From assembly GCA_965242575.1 (NCBI GenBank), contig OZ251461.1, positions 1,054,001 to 1,118,000 on the forward strand: a DNA stretch of 64,000 nucleotides, read 5' to 3'. Position 1 is the stretch's first letter. The number at the start of each line of letters is the position of its first letter. The notes under the pieces are model-generated. The model was not told the DNA's origin and ran no database searches. It saw only the letters and a list, made by a program, of their open reading frames with translations. The position numbers were made by a program, and so were the translations under genes. This DNA is from JANQOH01 sp965242575 (GTDB lineage: Bacteria; Pseudomonadota; Alphaproteobacteria; UBA7887). Shown piece by piece: positions 1 to 8,430 of the stretch.

Positions 1-363
1 CAGGCGCCATCCCCGGTCCGAAAGTTGCAGCGCGTCGCCCAGGAGGCGCGGCAACAGCCGCAAGTCCAGCGCTTGGCCGCCGGCCAGGATCGCCGCGAAC
101 AGCAGGTTGACGACGGTCGGCTTCGTCTTGATGAACGTCTCGTCGTCGAACAGCAGGGTCAGCCCGCCGAAGCCGAGGACGAAGACGCCGGAGACCAGCG
201 GCATGACCGGCAGCCGCCCCTCGAGCCGCCAGCAGGCCGGGACGGCGACCGCGGTCGCCGCCATGAAGGCTGCGGTGGCCGGCATGAGCCCCCAGCGCCC
301 GTTGACGACGAAGAACACGACGAGCGGCCCGACCTCGAGCGCCAATTTGCCGAATTGCCGCAT
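1..363 (-). CDS. ispZ: YciB/IspZ inner-membrane septation protein (partial, 3' end outside window)
   Basis: A multi-spanning inner-membrane protein of the YciB/IspZ family, needed for normal septation and envelope integrity. The translated N-terminus begins MRQFGKLALEVGPLVVFFV and continues through hydrophobic stretches to the family hallmarks around residues 60-85: a GGLTLLFDDETFIKTKPT segment followed by a VNLLFAAIL membrane helix. About 120 of the expected 180-200 residues are present and the gene runs off the window. The ATG lies 9 bases after the ftsY stop in the same direction, so it is probably the last gene of the dapF-mtaB-ftsY block, a typical alphaproteobacterial arrangement. Confidence 0.9.
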   Translation of the reverse strand, partial: MRQFGKLALEVGPLVVFFVVNGRWGLMPATAAFMAATAVAVPACWRLEGRLPVMPLVSGVFVLGFGGLTLLFDDETFIKTKPTVVNLLFAAILAGGQALDLRLLPRLLGDALQLSDRGWRL

Positions 364-372
364 CGCCCGCCG

Positions 373-1290
373 CTACTCCTCGTCCAGGCCGAGCAGGGCG
401 CGGGCGAAGGCGCGCGCCTCGAACGGGCGCAGGTCGTCCAGGCCCTCGCCGACCCCCACCGCATGCACCGGCAGGCCGAACGCCTCGGCGAGCGCCACCG
501 TAACGCCGCCGCGCGCGGTCCCGTCCAGTTTCGTCACGACCAGACCGGTGACGGCGGCGGAATCGCGGAACGCCGCCACCTGCCGGTGCGCGTTCTGGCC
601 GGTGGAGGCGTCGAGCACCAGCACCGTGTCGTGCGGCGCGCCGGCGTCCTGCTTGCCGAGCACGCGCGCGACCTTGCCGAGCTGCGCCATCAGGCCGGCC
701 TTGTTCTGCAACCGCCCGGCGGTGTCGACGATCAGCGCGTCGGACCCATCGGCGCGGGCGCGCGCATGGGCGTCGAACGCCACCCCCGCCGGGTCCCCCC
801 CCGGCTTGCCGGAGACCACCTCGGCGCCGGCGCGCTCGCCCCAGATCCGCAACTGCTCCACCGCCGCCGCGCGGTAGGTGTCGCAGGCGGCCAGCGTCAC
901 GCGGCGCCCGTCGCGGCCCCATCGCGCCGCGAGCTTGCCGATGGTGGTCGTCTTGCCGGTCCCGTTGGCGCCGACGGCGAGCACCACGTGCGGCGCGCGG
1001 GCGGGGTCCAGCGCCAGCGGCCGGGCGACCGGGGCGAGTATCCCGGCGACGTCCTCCGCCAGCGCCGCGCGCAGGGCGCCGGCGTCCGCGAAACGTCGCC
1101 CGGCGAGGCCGCCGGCGAGCCGCGCCGCCGCCGCCGGGCCCAGGTCGGCCGTAATCAGCAGATCCTCCAGCTCGTCCAGCGCGGCCGGGTCGAGGCCGCG
1201 CTTGCCGACGATCCCGGCGATGCCGTCGCCCAAGGTCCGCGCCGACCGCGCGAGGCCGGCGCGCAGGCGGGCGAACAGGCCGCCGCTCAC
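373..1290 (-). CDS. ftsY: Signal recognition particle receptor FtsY
   Basis: SRP-type GTPase that docks ribosome-SRP complexes at the inner membrane for co-translational insertion. The protein is 305 residues. An N-domain helical bundle (about 1-95) leads into the G domain with P-loop GANGTGKT near 107-114, DTYRAAA near 137-143, DTAGRLQNK near 189-197, and TKLDGTARGG near 255-264. The long acidic A domain of the E. coli protein is absent, as in many alphaproteobacteria. The start is GTG, chosen because it overlaps the mtaB stop as GTGA and precedes the expected N-domain. A longer upstream reading in the same frame only shadows mtaB. Confidence 0.95.
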   Translation of the reverse strand: MSGGLFARLRAGLARSARTLGDGIAGIVGKRGLDPAALDELEDLLITADLGPAAAARLAGGLAGRRFADAGALRAALAEDVAGILAPVARPLALDPARAPHVVLAVGANGTGKTTTIGKLAARWGRDGRRVTLAACDTYRAAAVEQLRIWGERAGAEVVSGKPGGDPAGVAFDAHARARADGSDALIVDTAGRLQNKAGLMAQLGKVARVLGKQDAGAPHDTVLVLDASTGQNAHRQVAAFRDSAAVTGLVVTKLDGTARGGVTVALAEAFGLPVHAVGVGEGLDDLRPFEARAFARALLGLDEE

Positions 1291-2498
1291 GCCGCCTCCG
1301 CGCGCCAGGTTTCGCCGTCGCGGTCCACCAGGCGCGCCGCCACGACGCGCCCCGGACGCGCGGGCGCGGCGAGGCGCGCGCGCATGAAGTGCTCGGTGCG
1401 GCCCTCGGCGGGGCTCTCCATCAGCACCGCGGCCCGCGCGCCCCGGTAGCGCGGCCAGAGCCGGTCCCGGGCGGCGGCCGCGGCGGCGCGCAGCTCCGCC
1501 GCCCGCGCCTTGCGCTCGGCCTTGTCCACCTGCGGCATGCGCGCCGCCGGCGTCCCCGGCCGCTCGGAGTAGGGGAACACGTGCGCGAAGACGATCCCGC
1601 ACTCGCCGACCAGCGCGCGGGTCTCCGCGTGCATCGCCGGGGTTTCGGTAGGGAAGCCGGCGATGAGGTCGGCGCCGATGGCGATGTCGGGCCGCGCCGC
1701 GCGCAGCGCCCGGCACAGCGCGACCAGGTCGGCGCGGCGGTGGCGGCGCTTCATGCGCTTGAGCACCATGTCGGCGCCCGATTGCGCGCTCAGGTGGACG
1801 TGCGGCGCCAGGCGCGGCTCGGCGGCGAACAGCGCGACCAGCGGCGGACCCAGCTGCGCCGGGTCGAGCGACGACAGGCGCAGGCGTTCGAGTTCGGGGA
1901 CGGCGGCGAGCAGGCGCCGGACCATCGCCGCGAAGCCCATGGGCGCCGGCAGGTCGGCGCCCCAGGAGGCGATGTCCACCCCCGTCAGCACGATCTCGCG
2001 GAAGCCGCGCCCGGCGAGCGCGCGCGCCTCCGCCGCCAGGCGGCCCAGCGGAACGCTCCGGCTGGGGCCGCGCCCGTAGGGGATGACGCAAAACGTGCAG
2101 CGATGGTCGCAGCCCGTCTGCGCCCGCAGGAAGGCGCGCGCCCGCCCGTCGAACCCGGCGGCGGCGGGGGCCTCCTCCGGTTCGGCGCGCGGCCCGCCCG
2201 GCGCGAACGCGCCCGGCGCCAATTTGTCCCGGTTGCCGAGGAGGGAGTCGACCTCCGGCATCGCGGCGTAGCGCACGGGGGAGATCTCGGAGGCGCAGCC
2301 GGTGACGACGATCCGCGCGCGCGGGCGTTCGCGGCGCGCGCGGCGGATCGCCTGCCGCGCCTGGCGCTCCGCCTCGGCGGTGACGGCGCAGGTGTTGACG
2401 ACGACCAGGTCGCCCCGCCCGCGCGCGTGGGCGCGCATGATCTCGGATTCGCAGGCGTTGAGGCGGCAGCCGAAGGTGACGATCCGGGGTTCGCTCAC
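1287..2498 (-). CDS. mtaB: tRNA t6A37 methylthiotransferase MtaB (radical SAM)
   Basis: Converts t6A37 of tRNAs reading ANN codons to ms2t6A. It is a 403-residue methylthiotransferase. The N-terminal UPF0004 domain carries the auxiliary-cluster cysteines at about 11 (FGCRLNACE), 37 (VNTCAVT) and 68 (VTGCAS). The radical-SAM 4Fe-4S motif CDHRCTFC sits at 130-137. The C-terminal part is short for a full TRAM domain. It overlaps dapF upstream by ATGA and ftsY downstream by GTGA, so the three are probably translationally coupled. The MtaB rather than MiaB or RimO assignment rests on overall sequence and on the usual alphaproteobacterial gene order. Confidence 0.92.
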   Translation of the reverse strand: MSEPRIVTFGCRLNACESEIMRAHARGRGDLVVVNTCAVTAEAERQARQAIRRARRERPRARIVVTGCASEISPVRYAAMPEVDSLLGNRDKLAPGAFAPGGPRAEPEEAPAAAGFDGRARAFLRAQTGCDHRCTFCVIPYGRGPSRSVPLGRLAAEARALAGRGFREIVLTGVDIASWGADLPAPMGFAAMVRRLLAAVPELERLRLSSLDPAQLGPPLVALFAAEPRLAPHVHLSAQSGADMVLKRMKRRHRRADLVALCRALRAARPDIAIGADLIAGFPTETPAMHAETRALVGECGIVFAHVFPYSERPGTPAARMPQVDKAERKARAAELRAAAAAARDRLWPRYRGARAAVLMESPAEGRTEHFMRARLAAPARPGRVVAARLVDRDGETWRAEAA

Positions 2499-3331
2499 CG
2501 CGGCGAGGCCCCCAATTCGTTACGGGCCAATTCGCCGCGGAAGACGATCTCGGCCGGGCCGGTCATGCGCACCCGCCCGTCGGCCTCGTCCCACGCGATG
2601 TCGAGATCGCCGCCGTCGAGCCGGACGGTGGCGCGGCGCCCGCACAGCCCGCGCCGGTGCGCGGCGACCAGGACGGCGCAGGCGCCGGTGCCGCAGGCGC
2701 GGGTGATCCCCGCGCCGCGCTCCCACACGCGCATGCGCAGCGCGCCGTCGCCGGCGAGGTGCGCCGCCTCGACGTTGGCGCCTTCGGGGAACAACGGGTC
2801 CGTCTCGACCAGCGGCCCCAGCGCCTCCAGGTCGACGGCCTCGGCGTCGGGCGCGAAGAACACCGCATGCGGGTTGCCCATGCTCACCGCCGCCGGGTCG
2901 CGGAGCGGGCCGGCGGAAAGGCCGAGATGCAGCGTGTCGCGCTCCTCGGCGAGGGGGATGTCGCGCCAGCCGAGTCCGGGCGCGCCCATGTCGACGCGGA
3001 CCCCATCGCCATGCGCGGCGGCCGCGAGCGTTCCGGCGGCGGTGTCGAGGACCGCCCGGTCGCGCCCGCTTTCGGCCATCAGCAGGCGCGCGGCGCAGCG
3101 GGCGCCGTTGCCGCACGCCGCCGCCGCGCCGCCATCGGCGTTGAACACCCGCATGAAGGCGTCGGCGCGGGCCGAGGGCTCCAGCACGATGACCTGGTCG
3201 CAGCCGATCCCGGTGCGCCGGTCGGCGACCGCGCGCGCGTCCTCCGGGGCGAACGCGACCGGCGCGGCGCGTCCGTCGAACACCGCGAAGTCGTTGCCCA
3301 GCCCGTGCATCTTGACGAAGCGCCGCCGCAT
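2495..3331 (-). CDS. dapF: Diaminopimelate epimerase
   Basis: Cofactor-independent epimerase turning LL- into meso-diaminopimelate for lysine and peptidoglycan. The 278 residues start MRRRFVKMHGLGNDF, the family N-terminus. An in-frame start 18 codons upstream would add an unrelated extension, so it was not used. The two catalytic cysteines lie in ACGNGARC (Cys73) and in ACGTGAC near residue 220. The stop overlaps the mtaB start (ATGA). A 54-bp gap separates it from larA upstream, so it may have its own promoter there or be read through from the lar genes. Confidence 0.95.
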   Translation of the reverse strand: MRRRFVKMHGLGNDFAVFDGRAAPVAFAPEDARAVADRRTGIGCDQVIVLEPSARADAFMRVFNADGGAAAACGNGARCAARLLMAESGRDRAVLDTAAGTLAAAAHGDGVRVDMGAPGLGWRDIPLAEERDTLHLGLSAGPLRDPAAVSMGNPHAVFFAPDAEAVDLEALGPLVETDPLFPEGANVEAAHLAGDGALRMRVWERGAGITRACGTGACAVLVAAHRRGLCGRRATVRLDGGDLDIAWDEADGRVRMTGPAEIVFRGELARNELGASPR

Positions 3332-3385
3332 GGGGCGTCGTATAGGCCGTTCCGCCGCCGCCGTCACGCCGCCCCCATCGCGCAC

Positions 3386-4660
3386 TCAGGACGGAGCGGC
3401 GTAGGGAACGACGTAGGGGCCTTCGGGGGCGAACGCCACATGCGGGTCGCCGGACGCGGCGACGCCCGCCGCGACCGCGTCCTCGACCGAATCCGCCGCC
3501 GCGACGCCGGTCAGCGCGCGCTCCTCCGCCGACAGGCCGTCGGTGTAGAGCAGGACCTCCCCCGCCCGCATGGGCTTGAGCTGCATCTGCGTCTGCCATT
3601 CGTCGATGTCGGCGCGGGGCTTGGCGAACAGGCTTTCGCGGAACGCCTCCGGCCCCAGCGCGGCGAGGCGGCGCTGCGCGGCGGCGAATTCGGGTGAGCC
3701 CAGCCCTTCGGAGCACGCCGAAGCGACGACGAGCCGCCCGCCCGGCGCGAGGATTCCGAGCGCCCCGACCATCCCCTTGATCGTCTGGTAGTAGGTGGAG
3801 TCGAGCGGGTGGCCGGCGGCGCTCGTCACCACTGTGGCGAAGCGCCGCGGGACGGCGACGCGAGCGTGGCGGCGGGCGAAGGCGACCGCCTCGAGGTGGC
3901 TTGCGACGATCTCGCCGCAATTGACGAAGGCGAGGCGCCGGTCCTCGTCGATGACCGTGTTGACGGCGAGCGCGCCGCCGATCATGGCGACGATCTCCAG
4001 CTGGTCGCCGTGGAGCGGGTTGCCGTCGAGGACGCAATTGTCGGCGTTCGGGTCGTCCATGTAGCGGGCGCTATGGAACGCCGCGATGGTCTCGGCGTGC
4101 GCCAGCCCCGGCGCGACGACCTTGCGCCCGCCCGACCAGCCGGCCATGAAGTGCGGCTCCACCAGGCCGACGGCGATGCGCAGGTCGGCGTCGACGAAGC
4201 GCCGGTCGATGCGCGCGGCGTTCCCCCGGCTCGTGGTTCCCACATGGACGTGCGCCGCGTCGTCGCGGGCGAAATGGTTGACGACGCGGACCGTGTCCAG
4301 CACCCACCGGTCGCCGACGACCTCGCGCAGCTCCGCGCCTTCGTTCGGCCGGTGCAGCCCGGTGGCGACGAGGACCGTTATGGCGTCGGCGGGCAGTCCC
4401 GCGTCGAGCAGCGCGCGGACCAGCGGCGGCAGCAGCGCGCCGTTCGGAACCAGGCGGGTGACGTCGCAGATGGCGATGCAGGCCGAGCGCGCGGCCCCGG
4501 CCCTTTCCGCCAGCCCCGCCCGCGCCAGCGCCGCCGCGACCGCCGCCCCCGGCTCCGCGACGACCGGCATTGCGGGCTTGCGGACGACGGTCGGGCGCCA
4601 GTCCGCCGCCACCCGGACGGGGAGCTCGCCGCGCCCGTAGCGCAAGGCGATGGCGTTCAC
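3386..4660 (-). CDS. larA: LarA family nickel-pincer racemase/epimerase
   Basis: Member of the lactate racemase family, which uses a covalently bound nickel-pincer nucleotide. Translation from the GTG gives 424 residues. The residues known for L. plantarum LarA (His108, His174, Lys184, His200) have clear counterparts: His103 in GLHRPNE, His170 in EPHFMAG, Lys180 in SGGRK (the cofactor attachment lysine) and His196 in AFHSARY. larB, larE and larC lie just upstream on the same strand, supporting function. LarA homologues act on various 2-hydroxy acids and sugars, so lactate itself is not proven as substrate. The GTG overlaps the stop of the preceding small gene (GTGA). Confidence 0.88.
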   Translation of the reverse strand: MNAIALRYGRGELPVRVAADWRPTVVRKPAMPVVAEPGAAVAAALARAGLAERAGAARSACIAICDVTRLVPNGALLPPLVRALLDAGLPADAITVLVATGLHRPNEGAELREVVGDRWVLDTVRVVNHFARDDAAHVHVGTTSRGNAARIDRRFVDADLRIAVGLVEPHFMAGWSGGRKVVAPGLAHAETIAAFHSARYMDDPNADNCVLDGNPLHGDQLEIVAMIGGALAVNTVIDEDRRLAFVNCGEIVASHLEAVAFARRHARVAVPRRFATVVTSAAGHPLDSTYYQTIKGMVGALGILAPGGRLVVASACSEGLGSPEFAAAQRRLAALGPEAFRESLFAKPRADIDEWQTQMQLKPMRAGEVLLYTDGLSAEERALTGVAAADSVEDAVAAGVAASGDPHVAFAPEGPYVVPYAAPS

Positions 4661-5079
4661 GCGCCGGCCTCTTTCTCCACCGCGCCAGCCACGTCGATGG
4701 GCGGGTCTAGGCGCACGGCCCGCGCCGCGCGGGCCAGGATTTGCGTCTTGAGCTTCCGTTCGGCCGCGTCGTCCGGCCATCCGACGACGTTCGCATGCCG
4801 GGGCGGCGTATCGTCGCGCGCCGTTCGGAGGCCGGCGTTCGCGACATCGGACGCCGAGATCTCTCCCCATCCATGGAGTCGCCGCGCGCTCGGATGCCGC
4901 TCCGCCACGGCTACCCCTATGTCACGGATGCGCGCGCGGTCGAGTCCATCGATGCGGAAGACGGAAAGTTCCAGGTTTCGGTTCGGCTCGAACAACTTCG
5001 GTTTCACTCCGCCATCGCTTCCGAACCGTCCTTTTTCCGTCGCGTAACGCGCGAGCGAACCGCTCGCCCCGACCGTCAT
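4657..5079 (-). CDS. Conserved hypothetical protein, second gene of a two-gene module inside the lar cluster
   Basis: A 140-residue soluble protein of unknown function. Landmarks are an N-terminal KPKLFEPNRNLELSVFRIDG stretch (about 27-46) and a C-terminal PPRHANVVGWP (about 93-103) followed by a basic helical tail. From memory, this layout (a strand plus FR..GL, later PPRHAN..GWP) recurs in scattered bacterial hypothetical proteins that usually sit beside a partner like the gene at 5076-5510. That recollection is family knowledge, not a search result. It overlaps its partner by ATGA and the larA start by GTGA, so it is clearly translated. No toxin, antitoxin or nuclease motif was seen. Confidence 0.7.
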   Translation of the reverse strand: MTVGASGSLARYATEKGRFGSDGGVKPKLFEPNRNLELSVFRIDGLDRARIRDIGVAVAERHPSARRLHGWGEISASDVANAGLRTARDDTPPRHANVVGWPDDAAERKLKTQILARAARAVRLDPPIDVAGAVEKEAGA

Positions 5080-5510
5080 TTACCGGCGGTGTCCCGGAGC
5101 CGTTCGAAGCAACATTCGACAAGCCGAGGGATCCCGCCGCTCCAGATCTCGCTGCCGCTGACGCGCGCGCCGCCGAAGAGGCCGGCGAACGCGACCTCTC
5201 CCGACGGACCGATACTGACCGTAAGCATCGCGTCCCGCGAAACCGCCCAGTCGAAGTCCACCTCGCCGCGCGGAGTCGCTTCCACGTCCGGTCTGGCGAC
5301 GTAACTCGGGAATCCATCGATCGCCAGTTCGGCTATCTCGACCGTGCGGGGCGAAACCGCCAATGCGCCCTCGCCGTCCCAATTGTCTTCGCCGGCGCGC
5401 GCGAGGATACCGCGCACTTCCTTTTTCAGCGCCCGCCGTTCGGCGACGGCGAACACGCCGGAAACGCCGGCGCTTCCGGCGCGGAGATCGCCCGTTCGGG
5501 TCAGCGCCAT
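5076..5510 (-). CDS. Conserved hypothetical protein, first gene of a two-gene module inside the lar cluster
   Basis: A 144-residue protein of unknown function. It has an NWDGEGA motif near residue 45, a proline-containing middle, a VDFDWA segment near 88 and an AFAGLFGG segment near 110. From family memory these features recur in hypothetical proteins encoded next to PPRHAN..GWP proteins, and its neighbour at 4657-5079 is one. The ATG at 5510 was chosen because a GGAG sits about 9 bases upstream and the 70 preceding codons in frame look non-coding. A 64-bp gap separates it from larB. The module interrupts the expected larB-larA continuity. Confidence 0.7.
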   Translation of the reverse strand: MALTRTGDLRAGSAGVSGVFAVAERRALKKEVRGILARAGEDNWDGEGALAVSPRTVEIAELAIDGFPSYVARPDVEATPRGEVDFDWAVSRDAMLTVSIGPSGEVAFAGLFGGARVSGSEIWSGGIPRLVECCFERLRDTAGK

Positions 5511-5574
5511 TCGAGAATGCTCCACTGCGCGGCCGCCCTCCCGAACCGTTCGACGCTGCGGCGATGGGCTCCGC

Positions 5575-6249
5575 TCATGCTCCCGCCTTCCCCATATTGA
5601 CGATGCGCAGGGCGGCGCAAGCGGCACCGTACCCATTATCGATGTTGACCGCAACCACGCCGGGGCTGCAACTGGCGAGGATGCTGCGGAGCGCCGACTC
5701 GCCGCCGGCGGCGACGCCATAGCCGGTGCTCGCCGGGACGGCGATTACCGGGCACGCCACCAGGCCGGCGACGACGCTCACCAGCGCCGCGTCCATGCCG
5801 GCGACGGCGATCAGCACGCGCATTTCGCGCAGCCGCTCCACCCGGTCGAGCAGGCGCCACAGGCCGGCCACGCCCACGTCGAGGACGAGTTCCGACGCGA
5901 CGCCGGAGAAGGCGAGCGTGCGCTCCGCCTCGCGCGCCACGGGGACGTCCGACGTCCCGGCGCTCACCACGGCGGTCCGCGCCGGTCCCTCCGGCGGCGC
6001 GGGCGCGCCGAAAAACCCCGTGCGCGAGACCGGGTCGTAATCGACGGCCGCGCGCCATTCGCCGGCGAGGGCCGCGAACGCCGCCGCGTCCAGCCGGGTG
6101 AGAAGCATGGCGCGGCCGGCGGCGCGCGCCTCCGCCAGGACGGTTTCGATCTGCGCCGTCGATTTGCCGGCGCAGAGGACGGCCTCGTCGAGGCCGGTGC
6201 GCGACGCGCGCGCGAAATCGAGCCGGACCTCCGGCGCCTCGCCGGTCAT
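5575..6249 (-). CDS. larB: LarB, nickel-pincer cofactor biosynthesis carboxylase/hydrolase
   Basis: LarB carboxylates the pyridinium ring of nicotinic acid adenine dinucleotide and hydrolyses it to pyridinium-3,5-biscarboxylic acid mononucleotide, the first step of nickel-pincer synthesis. The protein has 224 residues, normal for the family. The N-terminal part contains GKSTAQIE and LTRLD. The C-terminal PurE/AIRC-like domain carries VVSAGTSDVPVAREAE, an aspartate-containing GVAGLWRLLDR stretch, VAGMDAALVSVVAGL and a NIDNGYGA end. It overlaps larE by ATGA and is followed by the two-gene module that separates it from larA. Confidence 0.92.
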   Translation of the reverse strand: MTGEAPEVRLDFARASRTGLDEAVLCAGKSTAQIETVLAEARAAGRAMLLTRLDAAAFAALAGEWRAAVDYDPVSRTGFFGAPAPPEGPARTAVVSAGTSDVPVAREAERTLAFSGVASELVLDVGVAGLWRLLDRVERLREMRVLIAVAGMDAALVSVVAGLVACPVIAVPASTGYGVAAGGESALRSILASCSPGVVAVNIDNGYGAACAALRIVNMGKAGA

Positions 6250-7058
6250 CGCCCGCGCGGATGCAGGAACGCGCCGCCGCGCCGATACGCCTCGAAGCGG
6301 ACCTCCGCGGCCTTGCCGGCGCGGGCGAACATCGCCGCCACCGCCGGGGCGACGCGCGTCCGCTCCTCCGGCGCCAGCGCGGCGAGCGCCGCCGCGTCGA
6401 GCTCCACCGCCACCCCGTCGGCGCGCAGCCGGCAGCGCACGGTGCGCGCGCCCAGGCGGCGGCGGAGGTAGCGCTCGGCGGCGTCGATGGCGCCGAGCAC
6501 GTCGCCCTCGATGGCGATCCCGGTCTCCACGCGGCTGGACAGGCAGGGCGAGGAGGGCAGCTCCGCCACCTCGTCGAGGCCCAGCCGCCGCGCGACGGCG
6601 CGCACCGCCGCCTTGTCCACCCCCGCTTCGACGTACGGATGCCGCACGCCCTTCTCCCGCGCCGCCCGGAGGCCGGGGCGCCAGTCGCCGAGATCGTCGA
6701 GATTGGCGCCGGAGACGACGGTCCAGCCGGCGCGCGCGCCGACCGCGCGATACAGGTTGCTCTTGCAGTGGTAGCAGCGGTCGGCGGGGTTGCGGAGGTA
6801 GTAGGGGTCGGAGAACTCGCCCGCCTCGAGGATCTCCAGCGTCCAGCCATCGGCGGCGGCGCGGCGGCGGACGCGCGCGGTCGCCGCGGCCGGGACGGCG
6901 GGCGAGACGGCGTGCGCCATGCGCGCCGCGCGCGGGTCGCGGGCGTGGGCGAGCGCCGCCAGCGTCATGCTGTCGACGCCGCCGCTGACCGCGACCGTCG
7001 CCGGTCCGATCTCCGCCAGCGTCCGCTCGATGCGTTCAATCGCCGCCGTCGCCGTCAT
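6246..7058 (-). CDS. larE: LarE, ATP-dependent sacrificial sulfur transferase
   Basis: LarE adenylates the biscarboxylic intermediate and donates sulfur to form the bisthiocarboxylic pincer ligand. The 270-residue protein has a PP-loop SGGVDS at 25-30, typical of ATP pyrophosphatases. Cys172 in SSPCLSSR matches the sacrificial cysteine (Cys176) of L. plantarum LarE. Cys95 and Cys98 in RCYHCKS give a three-cysteine set, which in some homologues binds a 4Fe-4S cluster so that the enzyme can turn over catalytically. The start overlaps the end of larC by 23 bases and the stop overlaps larB by ATGA. Confidence 0.92.
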   Translation of the reverse strand: MTATAAIERIERTLAEIGPATVAVSGGVDSMTLAALAHARDPRAARMAHAVSPAVPAAATARVRRRAAADGWTLEILEAGEFSDPYYLRNPADRCYHCKSNLYRAVGARAGWTVVSGANLDDLGDWRPGLRAAREKGVRHPYVEAGVDKAAVRAVARRLGLDEVAELPSSPCLSSRVETGIAIEGDVLGAIDAAERYLRRRLGARTVRCRLRADGVAVELDAAALAALAPEERTRVAPAVAAMFARAGKAAEVRFEAYRRGGAFLHPRGR

Positions 7059-8250
7059 CGCCGCCTTCCGCCAGCGCCCGCCGCTCCGCCGCCGCGCGCC
7101 GCGCCGCGCGCGCCGCGTGTCCGCCGCCCTCGCCGCGCAGGTCGGCGAGTTCCGCCTTCGCCGTGCGCGCGCCGCCGGGCCGCGCCGCCACCTTTACCCG
7201 AACCGGCCCGCCGGGGCCATCGACGCGGACCTGCCTGCGGTCGAGGACGAGGCGGTCGACGACGTCGCGGCGCAGGCCGAGCGTCGTCGTTTCGGCGAAG
7301 CAGAGTTCGGCGAGCGCGTCCGCCGCCTCCGGCCGCGCGAGGACCTCCACCCGCGCCGCCAGGCGGCCGTTCTTGCCCATGAGCGGGTGCTGGACCGCAT
7401 CGATGGCGCCCGGCGCGGCGCGAATCCGCTCCAGCGCCAGGGCCAGGTCCTCCGGGGACTGGTCGTCGACGTCGAAGGCCAGCCGCGCCGCCCGGTCGGC
7501 CGCGAGGACGGCGTTCGCGCCCGCCGCGGCGTCTTCGTAGAGCGCGGCCCGCAGCGCGTTGCTCCGGCCCTTCAGTTCGCGCGCTCCGAACCCGTGGCCC
7601 GAGGCGAGGAGCTTGCGCGGGGTCGGGTCGGGCGCTTGCGACGGCGCGAGATGGCGCAGGATCGCCGCGCCCGTCGGCGTGACGCGCTCGCCCTCGAGGC
7701 CGTCGTCCACCAGGACGAAACCCTCCAGCAGGCGCAGCGCGGCGGGGGCGGGCAGCGGCAGGGCGCCGTGCGCCGTCTCGACCGCGCCGCGCCCGCGCGG
7801 CAGCGGGCCGCACGACCAGCCGGGCGCGCCGAGGGCCTCGATCGCCGCCGCCGCCGCGACGAAATCGATGGGCGTGTCCCAACCGCCGAGTTCGTGGAAG
7901 CGGACGTCGGCGGGGGCGACGCCGTGGACCGCCGCCTCGGCTTCCGCCGCCGCGTCGAGCATGGCCCGCGCCCGGTCGCGCACCGGCGCCGGCAGCGCGG
8001 CGCCCGAGATCCGTTCGGCCAGCGCGCGCGCCGGGGTGGAGTGGGCGGGCTCCGGCCCCCGGACGACGAACCGCCGCCCGGCCAGCGCGCCGTCGTCGTG
8101 CGGGCGGAATTCCCAGGATACGTCCGGCGGCGGGTCGAGCGCGGCGATGGCTGCGCGCACCGGCTCCTCGATCTCCGGGCGCGCATCGACCAGCGCGGCG
8201 GAGAACATGTCGCCGGCGGCCCCGCCGAGTGCGTCGAGGTGGACGTGCAT
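7036..8250 (-). CDS. larC: LarC, nickel insertion protein for the pincer cofactor (single continuous gene)
   Basis: LarC is the CTP-dependent nickel insertase (cyclometallase) that completes the cofactor. The 404-residue product starts with LDALGGAAGDMF and contains HELGGWDTPIDFVA near 125 and GRGAVETAHGALPLP near 155, as expected for the family. L. plantarum makes full-length LarC by programmed frameshifting; here both halves lie in one uninterrupted frame. The last 40 residues are rich in Ala, Arg and Asp. It is the first gene of the lar group. No convincing promoter was recognised in the 60 bases upstream. Confidence 0.92.
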   Translation of the reverse strand: MHVHLDALGGAAGDMFSAALVDARPEIEEPVRAAIAALDPPPDVSWEFRPHDDGALAGRRFVVRGPEPAHSTPARALAERISGAALPAPVRDRARAMLDAAAEAEAAVHGVAPADVRFHELGGWDTPIDFVAAAAAIEALGAPGWSCGPLPRGRGAVETAHGALPLPAPAALRLLEGFVLVDDGLEGERVTPTGAAILRHLAPSQAPDPTPRKLLASGHGFGARELKGRSNALRAALYEDAAAGANAVLAADRAARLAFDVDDQSPEDLALALERIRAAPGAIDAVQHPLMGKNGRLAARVEVLARPEAADALAELCFAETTTLGLRRDVVDRLVLDRRQVRVDGPGGPVRVKVAARPGGARTAKAELADLRGEGGGHAARAARRAAAERRALAEGGDDGDGGD

Positions 8251-8310
8251 GGGTCAGTGTCCCGTGCAGCTGTTACAAGAACGATGGCGCTTGGCGACGC
8301 GCGTATTCCG

Positions 8311-8406
8311 TCAGGATCGGCGTTGATCCTGGTAGGCCTTGAAGCCGTATCCGCCGGCCGCCCCCAGAGCGGAAGCGCCGATCGTCTTCAAAATTTCAAA
8401 GAACAT
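8311..8406 (-). CDS. Possible 31-residue single-span membrane peptide
   Basis: A short frame of 32 codons downstream of and in the same direction as the gene at 8431-8742. The product starts MFFEILKTIGASALGAAGG and ends in a charged YQDQRRS tail, so it looks like a tiny bitopic membrane protein with a small-residue-rich helix. The ribosome binding site is weak (CGGAT just before the ATG). Local base composition is AT-richer than the flanking core genes, as in its upstream neighbour. It could be a real third member of this group or chance coding. The remaining bases up to larC hold nothing recognisable. Confidence 0.35.
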   Translation of the reverse strand: MFFEILKTIGASALGAAGGYGFKAYQDQRRS

Positions 8407-8430
8407 ATCCGAATGGTTTGGCAAAAGATA

